A model generated the notes under the pieces. It saw only the letters and a list, made by a program, of their open reading frames with translations, was not told where the DNA came from and made no database searches. A DNA stretch of 64,000 nt from Chloroflexales bacterium ZM16-3 (GTDB lineage Bacteria; Chloroflexota; Chloroflexia; Chloroflexales; Chloroflexaceae), in contig RYFE02000007.1 of the NCBI GenBank assembly GCA_004138175.2, positions 62,001-126,000 on the forward strand. Direction: 5' to 3'. Each line of letters begins with the position of its first letter. Positions within the stretch are counted from its first letter, which is position 1. The position numbers and the translations under genes are program-made. Positions 49,644-59,582 of this stretch are shown here, piece by piece.

Positions 49644-50450
49644 GTGGAGATGAGGCTAGAACGTCGGCGCAACGGCACGGTGTATGTTTTAGAGGACTAC
49701 GGCCCCGACGGGGATGAGCTGCGCGGAGACCTGTCCCGCTGGCCGGAGGGCTATGTCCAGTGGGAGGCCACCGGCATCCCGCTGCCCTCGCCTGAGGGCG
49801 ACCGCCCCCGTAGTAGCGGGCCGGTCTGGGCGCTCTGGCGGCCGCGCGATGCGGTGGCGGTGCTGCCCGAGCTTGATGACCCGGCCGATTTTCTTGATGA
49901 TCCGGCCCTCCCCATGCCTGATGATGCCCTGGGCGCGCCCGCCGATCAAGCGCCTGCCCCCGTGCCAGACGCGCCGACTGATGGCCAGCCCACAGCAGGT
50001 GCCAAACGGGTCCGGCGCTATGTCCCCCCGCGCCTGCAGCCGCGCACCACGAAGTATAAGAACTTGACCCGGATCGAGATGGGGCCCAAGCACCGGCCCG
50101 GCTATCTGGTGCGCGTCACCTGGGCGAAGAAGACCTACACCAAATATTTCGCTGATGCGGCCTACGGTGATCGGCTCGGCTCGCTGGCCGCCGCTGTCGA
50201 GTGGCGCGACCAGATCGAGCGCGAGGTTGGCAAGCCGCACACCAAACGGCAGATGATCGGCATCGCGTACTCGAACACCGGCATCATCGGCATTTCGCGC
50301 ACCTCGAAAGCAGGCAAGCCGATCTATCAGGTGACGTGGTACGAAGACGGGAAGCAGCGCCGACGTGTGTTTAGCATCGACCTTATGGGCGAGCAGAAGG
50401 CGCTGAAGGCGGCCCGTAAGGTGCGGGCCGAGGTTGATCGCCTAAAGTAG
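49644..50450 (+). CDS. Protein with two AP2-like DNA-binding domains
   Basis: 268 residues. The first 100 residues look like a small beta-rich domain plus a Pro/Ala/Asp-rich linker. Two AP2/ERF-like modules follow (about 138-200 and 212-268), each with a three-strand pattern and helix: YLVRVTWAKKTYTKYFADAA then AAVEWRDQIE, and IIGISRTSKAGKPIYQVTWY then QKALKAARKVRAEVDRL. Bacterial AP2 domains mostly occur in homing endonucleases and integrases; no HNH or recombinase domain is seen here. GTG 49644 follows GGAG by four bases; ATG 49650 is an alternative. Confidence 0.7.
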   Translation: MEMRLERRRNGTVYVLEDYGPDGDELRGDLSRWPEGYVQWEATGIPLPSPEGDRPRSSGPVWALWRPRDAVAVLPELDDPADFLDDPALPMPDDALGAPADQAPAPVPDAPTDGQPTAGAKRVRRYVPPRLQPRTTKYKNLTRIEMGPKHRPGYLVRVTWAKKTYTKYFADAAYGDRLGSLAAAVEWRDQIEREVGKPHTKRQMIGIAYSNTGIIGISRTSKAGKPIYQVTWYEDGKQRRRVFSIDLMGEQKALKAARKVRAEVDRLK

Positions 50451-50453
50451 CAG

Positions 50454-50571
50454 CACTGAGGCACTGAGGCACTGAGGCGCTGAGGCACTGAGGCGCTGAG
50501 GCACTGAGGCACTGAGGTGCTGAGGCACTGAGGCACTGAGGCACTGAGGCGCTGAGGCACTGAGGCACTGT
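50454..50571. repeat. (CTGAGGCA)n octamer array
   Basis: About 14 units of CTGAGGCA with CTGAGGCG and CTGAGGTG variants. Unlike the other arrays the period is eight bases. It begins four bases after the AP2 gene stop. Confidence 0.9.
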
Positions 50572-50577
50572 CTGAAA

Positions 50578-50649
50578 AGACCTGTCAGGTGGGGGCCGGT
50601 GTCTGCCTCGGCCTCCTAGACGGTTCTGGTGCCCCCACCTGACAGGTCT
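50578..50649. terminator. Inverted repeat downstream of the octamer array
   Basis: Perfect 19-bp arms (50578-50596, 50631-50649) around a 34-base loop, just before the DUF4129 gene start. Confidence 0.5.
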
Positions 50650-50665
50650 GGGCCGGATTGCAATC

Positions 50666-51640
50666 ATGCCACATCGCCTCACCATTTTGATCGCGGCCCT
50701 GCTCTTGGCCCTGGCGGGCGCGGTCACTGCGCACGCCCAGCCGATCGATCTGGACGGCTATCTGCGGCTGCTCCGTGAGGCCCACGCCGCCGCCGAGCGG
50801 CGTGACCGGATTGGCCTTGATCAGGTGGCCCCCTCCCTGACTGCTGTGCGCAGCGTGGCCCTGCCTGGCGGCGGGAGCGCCCCCGCCGATAACCGTTGGC
50901 TCGCTGAGGCGCTGGATACGCCTAGCCCCGACCTCCCCTCGATCACCGCCCGCCTCGGCGCGCTGATCGACGCGCTCTCCTACTCGTCTGGCCCGCCGCC
51001 CGCCGATGCTGAGGAGCGCCTGCGCGACATCCTCTCCCGACCGCCCTTTACCGTTAGCCAGGCCGAGCAGATCCGCGAGCTAAGCTGGCTCGACCGATTC
51101 TTTCAGTGGCTGGGCGATCTGCTTGGCCGCCTCTTCGAGCCGGTCAGCCGGGCTGCCGCGAAGAGCGGCGGCGGCCTCTCGTGGGCTATGGCCATCATTG
51201 GGCTGCTGATCGTGGGGGCGGTGCTGGTGGTGTGGCTGCGCGGCCTGCGCAGCGCCCTCGCCCCAGCGGCCCGCCTGCGGGATGACGACCCCGAGGCGGG
51301 TATGAGCGCGGCCACAGCGACTCAGCACGCGAGCGACATGGCCAGGGCGGGCGACTACCGCCGCGCCGCGCGCATGCTCTACCTCTCATCGCTGCTCTGG
51401 CTCGATGAGCACGGCAGGCTGCGCTACGACCGCGCCCTGACGAACCGCGAGTACCTCGACCGCCTGGGCGATGACCCCGCGCTGCGCGAGCGCCTGCGCC
51501 CAGTGGTCGAGACCTTCGACCGGGTCTGGTACGGCCACACTCCCCTGGATGCGGCGGGATTCGCCGCCTATGAGGGCCAGGTCGCGGCCCTGCGCGAGCC
51601 GCACGGGGAGGGTATTCAAGGGAGGGGAACTCTCCCTTGA
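50666..51640 (+). CDS. DUF4129-domain membrane protein
   Basis: 324 residues. A signal peptide (to about 24, AHA) leads to an extracytoplasmic helical region, one transmembrane helix (about 176-196, AMAIIGLLIVGAVLVVWL) and a cytoplasmic DUF4129 domain (YRRAARMLYLSSLLWLDEHG, LTNREYLDRL). DUF4129 proteins accompany MoxR/DUF58/transglutaminase genes; here the next two genes are the DUF4350 protein and a membrane protein. Its stop overlaps the next start, and the junction forms a long hairpin. Confidence 0.82.
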   Translation: MPHRLTILIAALLLALAGAVTAHAQPIDLDGYLRLLREAHAAAERRDRIGLDQVAPSLTAVRSVALPGGGSAPADNRWLAEALDTPSPDLPSITARLGALIDALSYSSGPPPADAEERLRDILSRPPFTVSQAEQIRELSWLDRFFQWLGDLLGRLFEPVSRAAAKSGGGLSWAMAIIGLLIVGAVLVVWLRGLRSALAPAARLRDDDPEAGMSAATATQHASDMARAGDYRRAARMLYLSSLLWLDEHGRLRYDRALTNREYLDRLGDDPALRERLRPVVETFDRVWYGHTPLDAAGFAAYEGQVAALREPHGEGIQGRGTLP

Positions 51641-51657
51641 ACACCCTCCCCGTGCGG
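51599..51657. repeat. Hairpin across the DUF4129 stop and DUF4350 start
   Basis: Arms of 15 plus 9 paired bases interrupted by a 2-base mismatch, with a seven-base loop. It encodes the last residues of one protein and the first of the next. Confidence 0.7.
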
Positions 51658-52758
51658 CGCGACATCCTGATCGTCGGGGCGCTCTTTCTGGCCCTGGCCG
51701 CCTTCCTCGCCCTCGCGTCCACCGACAGCACTGAGGACCACGGGGCCACGTCGCATGCGAGCAGCGCTGGCGGCACCCTGGCGCTCTACCGCTGGCTGGG
51801 TGAGCTTGGCTATGGTGTGGAGCGCCTGGAGTACCGCGATTTCGCACTGGATGCGGGGGCAGATCTACTCTTTGTGCTGGCCCCGGCGGAGAGCTACGCC
51901 CCGGCCGATGTCGATGTCGTGCTGCGCTGGGTTGAGGCGGGCGGCACGCTGGTTGTCGCCGACAACCGGCGATTCGGTAGCTCCACGGCATTGCTCCGCG
52001 CGCTTGATGTGTCCCTTGCGGCCGCACCCGGCGGTGTGATCGCGCGGGCGGAGCTCGCGCAGCCAGTGGCATCCGCCGATATGATTACGACGCAGACGGG
52101 TATGGTGTTCGAGGTTCTCCCCGCCGATGCGGCGCGGATCGTCGGGGCGGCGAGCGCGCCGGTGCTGGTGGGCGTGCAGCGCGGCGCGGGCTACATCTAC
52201 CTGAGCACGGCCCTGCGCCCATTCACCAACGCTGGCCTGGCCGACGCGGGCAGCGCGGCCCTGGTTCTCGGCCTGCTGCGCCGGGCGCCCACTGGCGGCC
52301 GCCTGATCTTCGACGAGTACCACCACGGGTTTGTGCGCGAGCCATCGCTGGGCGGGCTGCTACTGGGCAGCCCATGGGGCTGGGCGGTGATCTACGCCGG
52401 CATGGTGGGCGCCGCCTATGTGGTGCTGAGCGGCCGCCGCTTCGGCCGGCCCGCGCCCCTGCGCGAGGAGACGGCCCGCCGCAGCAGCGCCGAGTATCTG
52501 GAGAGTATGGCTGGGCTGCTGCGCCGGGGCCGGAAGAGCGGCTACCTGCTGGCCCACTACCGCACGGCCCTCAAGCGTCGCCTGGCCCGGCCCTACGGGG
52601 TCAGCCCCAGCCTGGACGATGATGCCTTTGTTGAGGCATTGGCCTCCGCCCGTCAGATCGATGCCGCCGCCCTGCGCGGTCTGCTGGCCCGTATGGCCCG
52701 CCCCGAGGTGGGCGAGGCCGAGATCCTGAAGATCATCGCCGAGGGCGATAAGCTGTAA
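51637..52758 (+). CDS. DUF4350-domain membrane protein
   Basis: 373 residues. An N-terminal helix (about 8-27) is followed by a soluble domain with SSAGGTLALYRWLGELGYGV, DLLFVLAPAESY and WVEAGGTLVVAD, the DUF4350 pattern that resembles a glutamine-amidotransferase-like fold without catalytic residues. A second helix (about 247-266) and a cytoplasmic helical tail with YLESMAGLLRRGRKSGYLLA follow. TTG 51637 overlaps the previous stop, giving tight coupling; no later start fits better. Confidence 0.8.
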   Translation: MNTLPVRRDILIVGALFLALAAFLALASTDSTEDHGATSHASSAGGTLALYRWLGELGYGVERLEYRDFALDAGADLLFVLAPAESYAPADVDVVLRWVEAGGTLVVADNRRFGSSTALLRALDVSLAAAPGGVIARAELAQPVASADMITTQTGMVFEVLPADAARIVGAASAPVLVGVQRGAGYIYLSTALRPFTNAGLADAGSAALVLGLLRRAPTGGRLIFDEYHHGFVREPSLGGLLLGSPWGWAVIYAGMVGAAYVVLSGRRFGRPAPLREETARRSSAEYLESMAGLLRRGRKSGYLLAHYRTALKRRLARPYGVSPSLDDDAFVEALASARQIDAAALRGLLARMARPEVGEAEILKIIAEGDKL

Positions 52759-52762
52759 GCTG

Positions 52763-52787
52763 AGGGGACAGGGGACAGGGGACAGGC
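52763..52787. repeat. (AGGGGAC)n heptamer repeat
   Basis: Three exact units between the DUF4350 stop and the next ATG. Confidence 0.8.
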
Positions 52788-52790
52788 GTT

Positions 52791-53762
52791 ATGCGAAACA
52801 CTATTCAGCCTATTCTGGATCTGCTTGACGATGGGCTGCACCTCTACCGGCGCGAGTTCCCGCGCCTGGCCCTTATCGCCGCCCTCGGAGCGGTGCCAGT
52901 GATCATCACTGTCTTGCTGGCCCTGCGCAGCCCGCAGCTGCTCGTCTCGACGTGGGGAATCCTGGCCTTCTACGGCGTCTTGTTCATGGCCCTGCCGATA
53001 GGCATCTACCTGATGGGCGCGATCAGCCGGGCTACGACGGCCTCGCTGGAGGGCCGCCCCGTCGCCATGCGCGATGCTCTGGCGATCGGCCCGCTGCGCC
53101 TGCTGGGCATGGGCTGCTACGGCGGCATCTTCTTGTTCGTGGTCAATATCGTGATCTCGATGATCAGCATGTTCTGCTTCTGCCCGCTCTACATAATGAT
53201 CGGCGCGACAATCGGCGGGATCGCCAGCGCCTTCCAGGGGAGCGGGGCGGTCGGCGCGGCGATGGTCGGTATCCTCGTAACGATGATGCTTATCGCCTTT
53301 GTATTGCTCTACGGGCTGAGCCTGGTGATAAGCGGGGCGACCTACGGCAGCCTGCTCTTCAGCCTACAGCCCTTTGTGCAGGGCAGGCTGCGCATGGGCG
53401 AGGCGCTGCGGCGCAGCATCGACATGACCTTCTACCGCTTTGGGGGCAACCTGCTGGTCTATCTTTGCGCCAGCCTGATCTTCGGCACCCTGGCCATGAG
53501 CGTAACCCTGGCGATCGGCGTGCTCGTGCCGCTGCCGCTACTCTTCCTGATCGGCTACGATTCGCCCATCGCCCAGGGGCTGAGCGCGGCGGCCGTGCTC
53601 GCCGGCCTGACCCTGACGCTGCCGCCGCTGCCGATCTGGATGGTTCTGCTCTATCGGCGTCGCCTGGCCGAGCGCGATGGTGCCGACCTGGCCGAGCGGA
53701 TCGCCGCGTTTGCAGGATCGGATAGCTTAGGCTATGCTGATCACATTGACGCTGAGTTGTAA
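52791..53762 (+). CDS. Polytopic membrane protein of unknown function
   Basis: 323 residues with about six long hydrophobic segments, some adjoining as paired helices, separated by short amphipathic stretches (e.g. RLRMGEALRRSIDMTFYRFG). The layout resembles the membrane domains linked to glycerophosphodiester phosphodiesterases and DUF4013-like proteins, but no motif fixes this. It is the third gene of the DUF4129/DUF4350 operon, 32 bases after the previous stop. Confidence 0.7.
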   Translation: MRNTIQPILDLLDDGLHLYRREFPRLALIAALGAVPVIITVLLALRSPQLLVSTWGILAFYGVLFMALPIGIYLMGAISRATTASLEGRPVAMRDALAIGPLRLLGMGCYGGIFLFVVNIVISMISMFCFCPLYIMIGATIGGIASAFQGSGAVGAAMVGILVTMMLIAFVLLYGLSLVISGATYGSLLFSLQPFVQGRLRMGEALRRSIDMTFYRFGGNLLVYLCASLIFGTLAMSVTLAIGVLVPLPLLFLIGYDSPIAQGLSAAAVLAGLTLTLPPLPIWMVLLYRRRLAERDGADLAERIAAFAGSDSLGYADHIDAEL

Positions 53763-53950
53763 TCTGGGGCGTAGCCCCGGGTCTCTTTTTTTGCAATACC
53801 GCAGAAGTAACGCTGTCACCCTGAGCGAAGCGAAGGGGTCCCGGCCGGGATTCTTCGCTTCGCTCAGAATGACAAGCTCTCCCACAGCGCCACTTATGCG
53901 GTATTGCCTTTTTTTTGTTTATGGGGGTGGATTTCCACCCCCATGCCCCC
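53763..53950. mobile_element. Stacked-hairpin element interrupted by a 115-bp MITE
   Basis: Left part CTGGGGCGTAGCCCCGGG and right part GGGGGTGGATTTCCACCCCC followed by GCCCCCGCC match the two ends of the 40936-41062 element. The MITE at 53793-53907 sits between them. Confidence 0.6.
53785..53915. mobile_element. 115-bp MITE with 8-bp target duplication
   Basis: Element 53793-53907 starts GCAATACCGCAGAAGTAACG and ends with the near complement. CTTTTTTT occurs at 53785-53792 and 53908-53915. The core AGCGAAGCGAAG with CCCGGCCGGG is shared with the copies at 55.5-56 kb. Confidence 0.8.
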
Positions 53951-53962
53951 GCCGGAGGCGGC

Positions 53963-54715
53963 ATGAAGAAGATCACGGTGGTGAAGGTTGGCGGGAATGA
54001 GCTGGACGACCCGGCCTTCCTGGATGGGCTGAGCGCGGCGGTGGCGGGCTTCGACCGGCCGATGGTACTTGTCCACGGCGGCGGCAAGGAGATCACATCC
54101 GCCCTGGATCACTACGGCGTCCACAGCGAGTTTGTCGGCGGCCTGCGTGTCACCTCGCCCGAGGCTATGGCGATCATGCAGCGCGTGGTCTGCGGGACGA
54201 TCAACAAGCGGGTTGTCGGGCGGCTGGTGGACGCGGGCACCCGCGCGCTGGGCCTGAGCGGGCTTGACCTGGGGCTGCTGGGCTGTGAGCCGCAGCGTCC
54301 AGGTGGGGTTGATCTCGGGCGGGTCGGCCTGATCACCCGCGTGGACACCGAGGCGATCATGGCGATGCTCGGCCTGGGCTGGCTGCCGGTCTTCGCGCCG
54401 GTGGCCCGTGGCGACGCCGACGGCCTGAGCTATAACGTGAACGCCGACCAGGTGGCCCAGGCTATCGCCGGGGCCTTCGCCGGGGCCGAGCTGCTCTTTG
54501 TGAGCAATGTGCCGGGCGTGATCCTGGGCGGGCAGGTTGCCGCACAGCTCGGGCGGGGCGAGGTGGCGGCGGCGATCACATCGGGCGAGATCAGCGGCGG
54601 GATGGTGCCGAAGGTGCGGGCCGCCCTTGACGCCCTCGACGCCGGGGCCGCCTCGGCGCGGATCACCAACCTGGCCGGGTTCTCTGGCGGCGGCACTCGT
54701 ATTGTGGAATGTTGA
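53963..54715 (+). CDS. argB: Acetylglutamate kinase / [LysW]-aminoadipate kinase
   Basis: A 250-residue amino-acid-kinase-fold enzyme. The N-terminal VVKVGGNEL and [10 protein letters not shown] loops bind phosphate, [15 protein letters not shown] and [11 protein letters not shown] are typical of ArgB, and GGMVPKV with [11 protein letters not shown] close the active site. It phosphorylates N-acetylglutamate in arginine synthesis, or LysW-bound aminoadipate/glutamate if it belongs to the LysZ branch; short length and no other arg genes nearby leave this open. GGAGG precedes ATG 53963 and is contributed by the edge of a repeat element. Confidence 0.88.
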   Translation: MKKITVVKVGGNELDDPAFLDGLSAAVAGFDRPMVLVHGGGKEITSALDHYGVHSEFVGGLRVTSPEAMAIMQRVVCGTINKRVVGRLVDAGTRALGLSGLDLGLLGCEPQRPGGVDLGRVGLITRVDTEAIMAMLGLGWLPVFAPVARGDADGLSYNVNADQVAQAIAGAFAGAELLFVSNVPGVILGGQVAAQLGRGEVAAAITSGEISGGMVPKVRAALDALDAGAASARITNLAGFSGGGTRIVEC

Positions 54716-54741
54716 ATTCAACATTCAGCATTCAGCACTCA
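54708..54741. repeat. ATTCAGC heptamer repeat with palindrome at the argB stop
   Basis: AATGTTGAATTCAACATT is an exact palindrome including the argB TGA, followed by ATTCAGC-type units up to the next gene. Confidence 0.7.
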
Positions 54742-54746
54742 GGATC

Positions 54747-55448
54747 ATGAGCGACAACCCGGCCTCTTCATCAAGTTCCGCCGACACGGGCGACATCTTC
54801 CGCTCGCTTGAGCCCCGGCAGCGCGCCGAGGTCGAGCGTCTGATCGTCTACAACGTCTACCCTGGCGGGCAGGTCTTCCACTCGCCGAACGAGGTTGGCG
54901 AACGGCTCTTTGTGATGCGCTCTGGCCGCGTCCGCGTCTACAAGCTCTCGCCCGAGGGCCGCGCGCTGACCCTGATGGTGCTGGAGCCGCCGACGATCTT
55001 TGGCGAGATGATCCTGGTGGGCCAGCGGGTTCATGACACCTTCGCCGAGTCGATGGCCGAGTGCGTGATCGGCGTGATCGGAGGCGACACGCTGCGCCAG
55101 ATCCTTGAGCGCCACCCCCAGGTGGCGCTGGCGCTGATGGAGCTGATGGGCCAGCGGCTGCGGGCCATGGAGAATAAGCTGGCCGACATCGCCTTTAAGA
55201 GCGTGCCGCAGCGCCTCGCCAGCGTCCTGCTCAACCTGGCCGGTGTCGGCCCCGGCCCGGTAGCGAGCGATATCCCGCCGAGCGTGGTGCGCTACACCCA
55301 CCAGCACCTCGCCGATATGATCGGCTCCTACCGCGAGACGGTGACAAAGGCGATCGGTGAGCTGCGCGAGGCCGGGATGATCCGCATTGAGGATGAGGTG
55401 ATCTCGCTGATGGACCTGCCCCAGCTCCAGCGGCTCGCGCATAGCTAA
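54747..55448 (+). CDS. Crp/Fnr-family transcriptional regulator
   Basis: 233 residues. The N-terminal cNMP-binding beta-roll reads FRSLEPRQRAEVERLI, GERLFVMRSGRVRVYKLSPE and FGEMILVGQRVHDTFAESM; the phosphate-binding Arg-Ala pair is not conserved, so the ligand may not be cAMP. A long dimer helix leads to the winged helix with the recognition segment YTHQHLADMIGSYRETVTKA, close to the Crp form. GGAT before ATG 54747 is weak. It follows argB after a heptamer repeat. Confidence 0.9.
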   Translation: MSDNPASSSSSADTGDIFRSLEPRQRAEVERLIVYNVYPGGQVFHSPNEVGERLFVMRSGRVRVYKLSPEGRALTLMVLEPPTIFGEMILVGQRVHDTFAESMAECVIGVIGGDTLRQILERHPQVALALMELMGQRLRAMENKLADIAFKSVPQRLASVLLNLAGVGPGPVASDIPPSVVRYTHQHLADMIGSYRETVTKAIGELREAGMIRIEDEVISLMDLPQLQRLAHS

Positions 55449-55519
55449 CGAGATGGTGAGAGGGAGCGCAAAGCGGGCGGTTCAGTCCTGCGGGCTGAGC
55501 GTGTTGAAAAGGTAAAAGG
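55449..55519. other. Short spacer before the MITE array
   Basis: No gene. AAAAGGT-type heptamers (about 55506-55519) link it to the repeats farther right. Confidence 0.4.
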
Positions 55520-55634
55520 GCAGTACCGCAAAAGGAACGCTGTGGTATTTACTTGTCATTCTGAGCGAAGCGAAGAATCCCGGCCGGGACCCTTCGCTTC
55601 GCTCAGGGTGACAGCGTTCCTTTTGCTCTACTGC
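55520..55634. mobile_element. 115-bp MITE copy (GCAGTACCGCAAAAG ends)
   Basis: Starts GCAGTACCGCAAAAGGAACG and ends with its complement except for a few bases. The core has mirrored AGCGAAGCGAAG around CCCGGCCGGG. Confidence 0.8.
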
Positions 55635-55641
55635 GTAAAAG

Positions 55642-55755
55642 GTAATACCGCAGAAGTAACCCTGTGAGGTGTCCTGTCATTCTGAGCGCAGCGAAGAATC
55701 CCGGCCGGGACCCTTCGCTTCGCTCAGGGTGACAGCGTTCCTTTTGCTCTATTGC
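55642..55755. mobile_element. MITE copy with unlike ends
   Basis: The left end GTAATACCGCAGAAGTAACC is of the second subtype, while the right end is of the AAAAGGAACG subtype. This suggests recombination between copies. Confidence 0.7.
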
Positions 55756-55763
55756 GGTAAAAG

Positions 55764-56009
55764 GTAATACCGCAGAAGTAACCCTGTGAAGTGTTCTGTC
55801 GCAGTACCGCAAAAGGAACGCTGTGGTATTTACTTGTCATTCTGAGCGCAGCGAAGAATCCCGGCCGGGACCCTTCGCTTCGCTCAGGGTGACAGCGTTC
55901 CTTTTGCTCTACTGCGTTCTGTCATTCTGAGCGCAGCGAAGAATCCCGGCCGGGACCCTTCGCTTCGCTCAGGGTGACATGGGTGACAGGGTTACTTCTG
56001 CGGTATTGC
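55764..56009. mobile_element. MITE copy split by a second MITE insertion
   Basis: The outer copy begins GTAATACCGCAGAAGTAACC and ends with GGTTACTTCTGCGGTATTGC. It is interrupted at 55801-55915 by a complete 115-bp element flanked by GTTCTGTC on both sides (55793-55800, 55916-55923). Removing the insert and one duplication restores a sequence like the 55642 copy. Confidence 0.85.
55801..55915. mobile_element. Inserted 115-bp MITE (inner copy of nested pair)
   Basis: Same length and nearly the same sequence as the copy at 55520-55634, bounded by a perfect 8-bp target duplication. Confidence 0.85.
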
Positions 56010-56056
56010 GGTAAAAGGTAGAAGTGATACTTTTACTTTTTGCCTTTTACCTTTGT
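56010..56056. repeat. GTAAAAG-type heptamer hairpin at the glycosyltransferase 3' end
   Basis: GGTAAAAGGTAGAAG faces CTTTTACTTTTTGCCTTTTA. The right part encodes the last residues (KVKGKK) and the stop of the minus-strand gene. Confidence 0.65.
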
Positions 56057-57196
56057 GTATCGGAGATCTTCAAATAGCCGCTCATACATCTCGGCCGTCT
56101 TCTCGGTGCTGAACTTCAGCGCCACCTCTGCGCGCGGGCGCACGTAGCGGTCGCGGTCGCCGAGGATGTCGAGGATGGCTGTGGCGAGCGCGCTGCTGTC
56201 GCCGATGGGCACCACCTGGCCCATGCCCGTCTGGAGCACGGGCTGGCGGACGCCGGGCAGGGCGCTGGCGATCGAGGGCGTGCCACAGAGCATCGCCTCA
56301 ACCTGGACGAGCCCGAAGGTCTCGGTGGAGTTGAGCGAGGGCACGACGATCAGGTCGAGGTTCGGGAAGAAGGTGGCCATATCGGTCGGCCCGAGGGTGC
56401 CCACAAAGGTCCAGTGGTTGCGGAAGCGCTCGAAGAGCGGGGCCAGGTGGCGGGCGTACGCCTCCTCGCCAAGGACGTTCTCGTAGGGGCCGGCGAAGAG
56501 CACGCGGGCGTTCGGGTAGGCTTCTAGGATGCGTGGCAGGGCGTTGAGCAGCACCTCGACGCCCTTTTCGGCGGCGAGGCGGGCGGCCATGCCGATCACC
56601 GGGCCGCGCAGGTTATAGCGCTCGCGGAAGCTTGTAATGTTCTCGGTGCTGGCTGCGGCCACCTCGACCGGGGGCGGGATGACGACGATCTTGTCGCGGA
56701 AGCGCCGCAGGAAGGGCGAGTGGTCGGCGAAATCCTGGGTGTAGGCGACGATGCGGGTCGCCAGGGTGCCAGCTGCCACATTGGCCGTATCGACGACGCG
56801 GTTGGCGACCCGGTTCATCAGGCCGGGGGGCAGCTGGAGGTCGCTATGGTAGGTGAGCACCACGGGCTGGCGAAGCAGGCGGCCGCGCAGGGCCAGGCCA
56901 GGCGCGTCGAACTGCGGCAGGTGCAGGCTCATCGCGTCGTGCTGGAGCGAGAGGACGTTGGCCAGCAGGCCGAAGGTGGGCATGATCACGCCCTTGGAGA
57001 CGCGGGCGGCCACCGGGGCGCGCACCACCCGCACCCCGTCCATCAGCTCGTGGCGGGGCAGGCTGGGGTCGTACTGCGAGGTGAGCACGGTGATGCTGTG
57101 GCCTCGGCGGGCCAGGGCGGTGGCTAGCCGCTCGACATAGATCGTCAGCCCGCTGGTATAGGGGCGGTAGTAGGTCAGGGCGAAGAGAATGCGCAT
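56033..57196 (-). CDS. Glycosyltransferase family 4 (GT-B fold)
   Basis: 387 residues, cytoplasmic. The N-terminal acceptor domain starts MRILFALTYYRPYTSGLTIY with the Gly-rich loop, and VLTYHSDLQLP follows. The nucleotide-sugar half has GMAARLAAEKGVEVLLNALP, VPSLNSTETFGLVQVEAMLC with the conserved EX7E pattern, and GTPSIAS. It probably builds a lipid- or protein-linked glycan, possibly with the membrane glycosyltransferases at the other end of the window. The final KVKGKK is translated from a heptamer repeat. Confidence 0.9.
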   Translation of the reverse strand: MRILFALTYYRPYTSGLTIYVERLATALARRGHSITVLTSQYDPSLPRHELMDGVRVVRAPVAARVSKGVIMPTFGLLANVLSLQHDAMSLHLPQFDAPGLALRGRLLRQPVVLTYHSDLQLPPGLMNRVANRVVDTANVAAGTLATRIVAYTQDFADHSPFLRRFRDKIVVIPPPVEVAAASTENITSFRERYNLRGPVIGMAARLAAEKGVEVLLNALPRILEAYPNARVLFAGPYENVLGEEAYARHLAPLFERFRNHWTFVGTLGPTDMATFFPNLDLIVVPSLNSTETFGLVQVEAMLCGTPSIASALPGVRQPVLQTGMGQVVPIGDSSALATAILDILGDRDRYVRPRAEVALKFSTEKTAEMYERLFEDLRYTKVKGKK

Positions 57197-57228
57197 ATGG
57201 GCAAGAACCTCTGTGGCGCATAGGAAAA

Positions 57229-57280
57229 CCGAAGGGCCGGGGAGGGCCGCAGTGACTGCGGGCTCCCCCCGGCCCTTCGG
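57229..57280 (-). terminator. Compound hairpin just downstream of tRNA-Cys
   Basis: An outer 14-bp stem (57229-57242, 57267-57280) encloses an inner CCGCAGT/ACTGCGG stem. It begins eight bases after the tRNA CCA end on the minus strand. Confidence 0.65.
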
Positions 57281-57287
57281 CGTGAGA

Positions 57288-57362
57288 TGGAGGCGACGGC
57301 CGGAATCGAACCGGCGAATGGCGGTTTTGCAGACCGCTGCATTACCACTTTGCTACGTCGCC
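57288..57362 (-). tRNA. tRNA-Cys (anticodon GCA)
   Basis: On the minus strand the acceptor stem GGCGACG pairs with CGTCGCC. The D-arm is GCAAAGTGGTAATGC, the anticodon arm GCGGTCTGCAAAACCGC has loop anticodon GCA, and the T-arm carries GGTTCGATTCC. The discriminator is T as expected for Cys, and CCA is encoded. A compound hairpin follows as terminator. Confidence 0.95.
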
Positions 57363-57415
57363 TCAGCGCCGCGCATTGTAGCACAGCGGTGTATGGCGCG
57401 CAAGTAGGGGCAGCT

Positions 57416-57536
57416 CCATCGGTGGGGGTGCGGGGGCGGCTCCGCCGCCCCCGCAGAATTATTTTGTTGGGTTTGGGCGGCGAAGCCGCCCAAACCCAAC
57501 AAAGAACCGGGTCTGGGGCGAAGCCCCAGGACGTTG
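57416..57536. mobile_element. Stacked-hairpin element, inverted copy
   Basis: Hairpins GGGGCGGC/GCCGCCCC, then a long stem with GGCGGC-GAA-GCCGCC (57462-57503), then CTGGGGCGAAGCCCCAG and GGACGTTGC: the order of the 40.9 kb element reversed. It lies between tRNA-Cys and the dehydrogenase 3' end. Confidence 0.5.
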
Positions 57537-57576
57537 CCATGTGGCTACCCGCCCGGGGCGGGCACGTTGGCCCGCC

Positions 57577-59397
<1,821 letters not shown>

Positions 59398-59582
59398 ATG
59401 TGCTCTCCTTCATAATGTTATGAAACCCGTAGGGATAGCCGCCATTATAGCTCACATTACTGTCTGGGCTGCGCCCTATGGCGATTGCGGATACGCGGCT
59501 CCGCCGCGCCTGAGCCCTATCCGAGAATAATGCAATTCTCTTCACAAGGCTTTGCAAAGGGATTTTCCTTTATTAGTGCGCG
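59398..59582. promoter_or_regulatory. Upstream region of icd with a TATAAT
   Basis: A minus-strand TATAAT (59449-59444) lies 46 bases before the icd start. The -35 is not clear. The rest of the stretch shows only a small hairpin (GCGGCTCCGCCGC, about 59496-59508). Confidence 0.4.

Noticed and set aside
55520-56009. Regularly repeated blocks that could be taken for a CRISPR array
   Set aside because: The units are 115 bp with terminal inverted repeats and a target duplication, without unique spacers or cas genes.
57288-57362. tRNA-Cys as an integration site of an island
   Set aside because: No integrase gene and no direct repeat of the tRNA 3' end are seen in the window.
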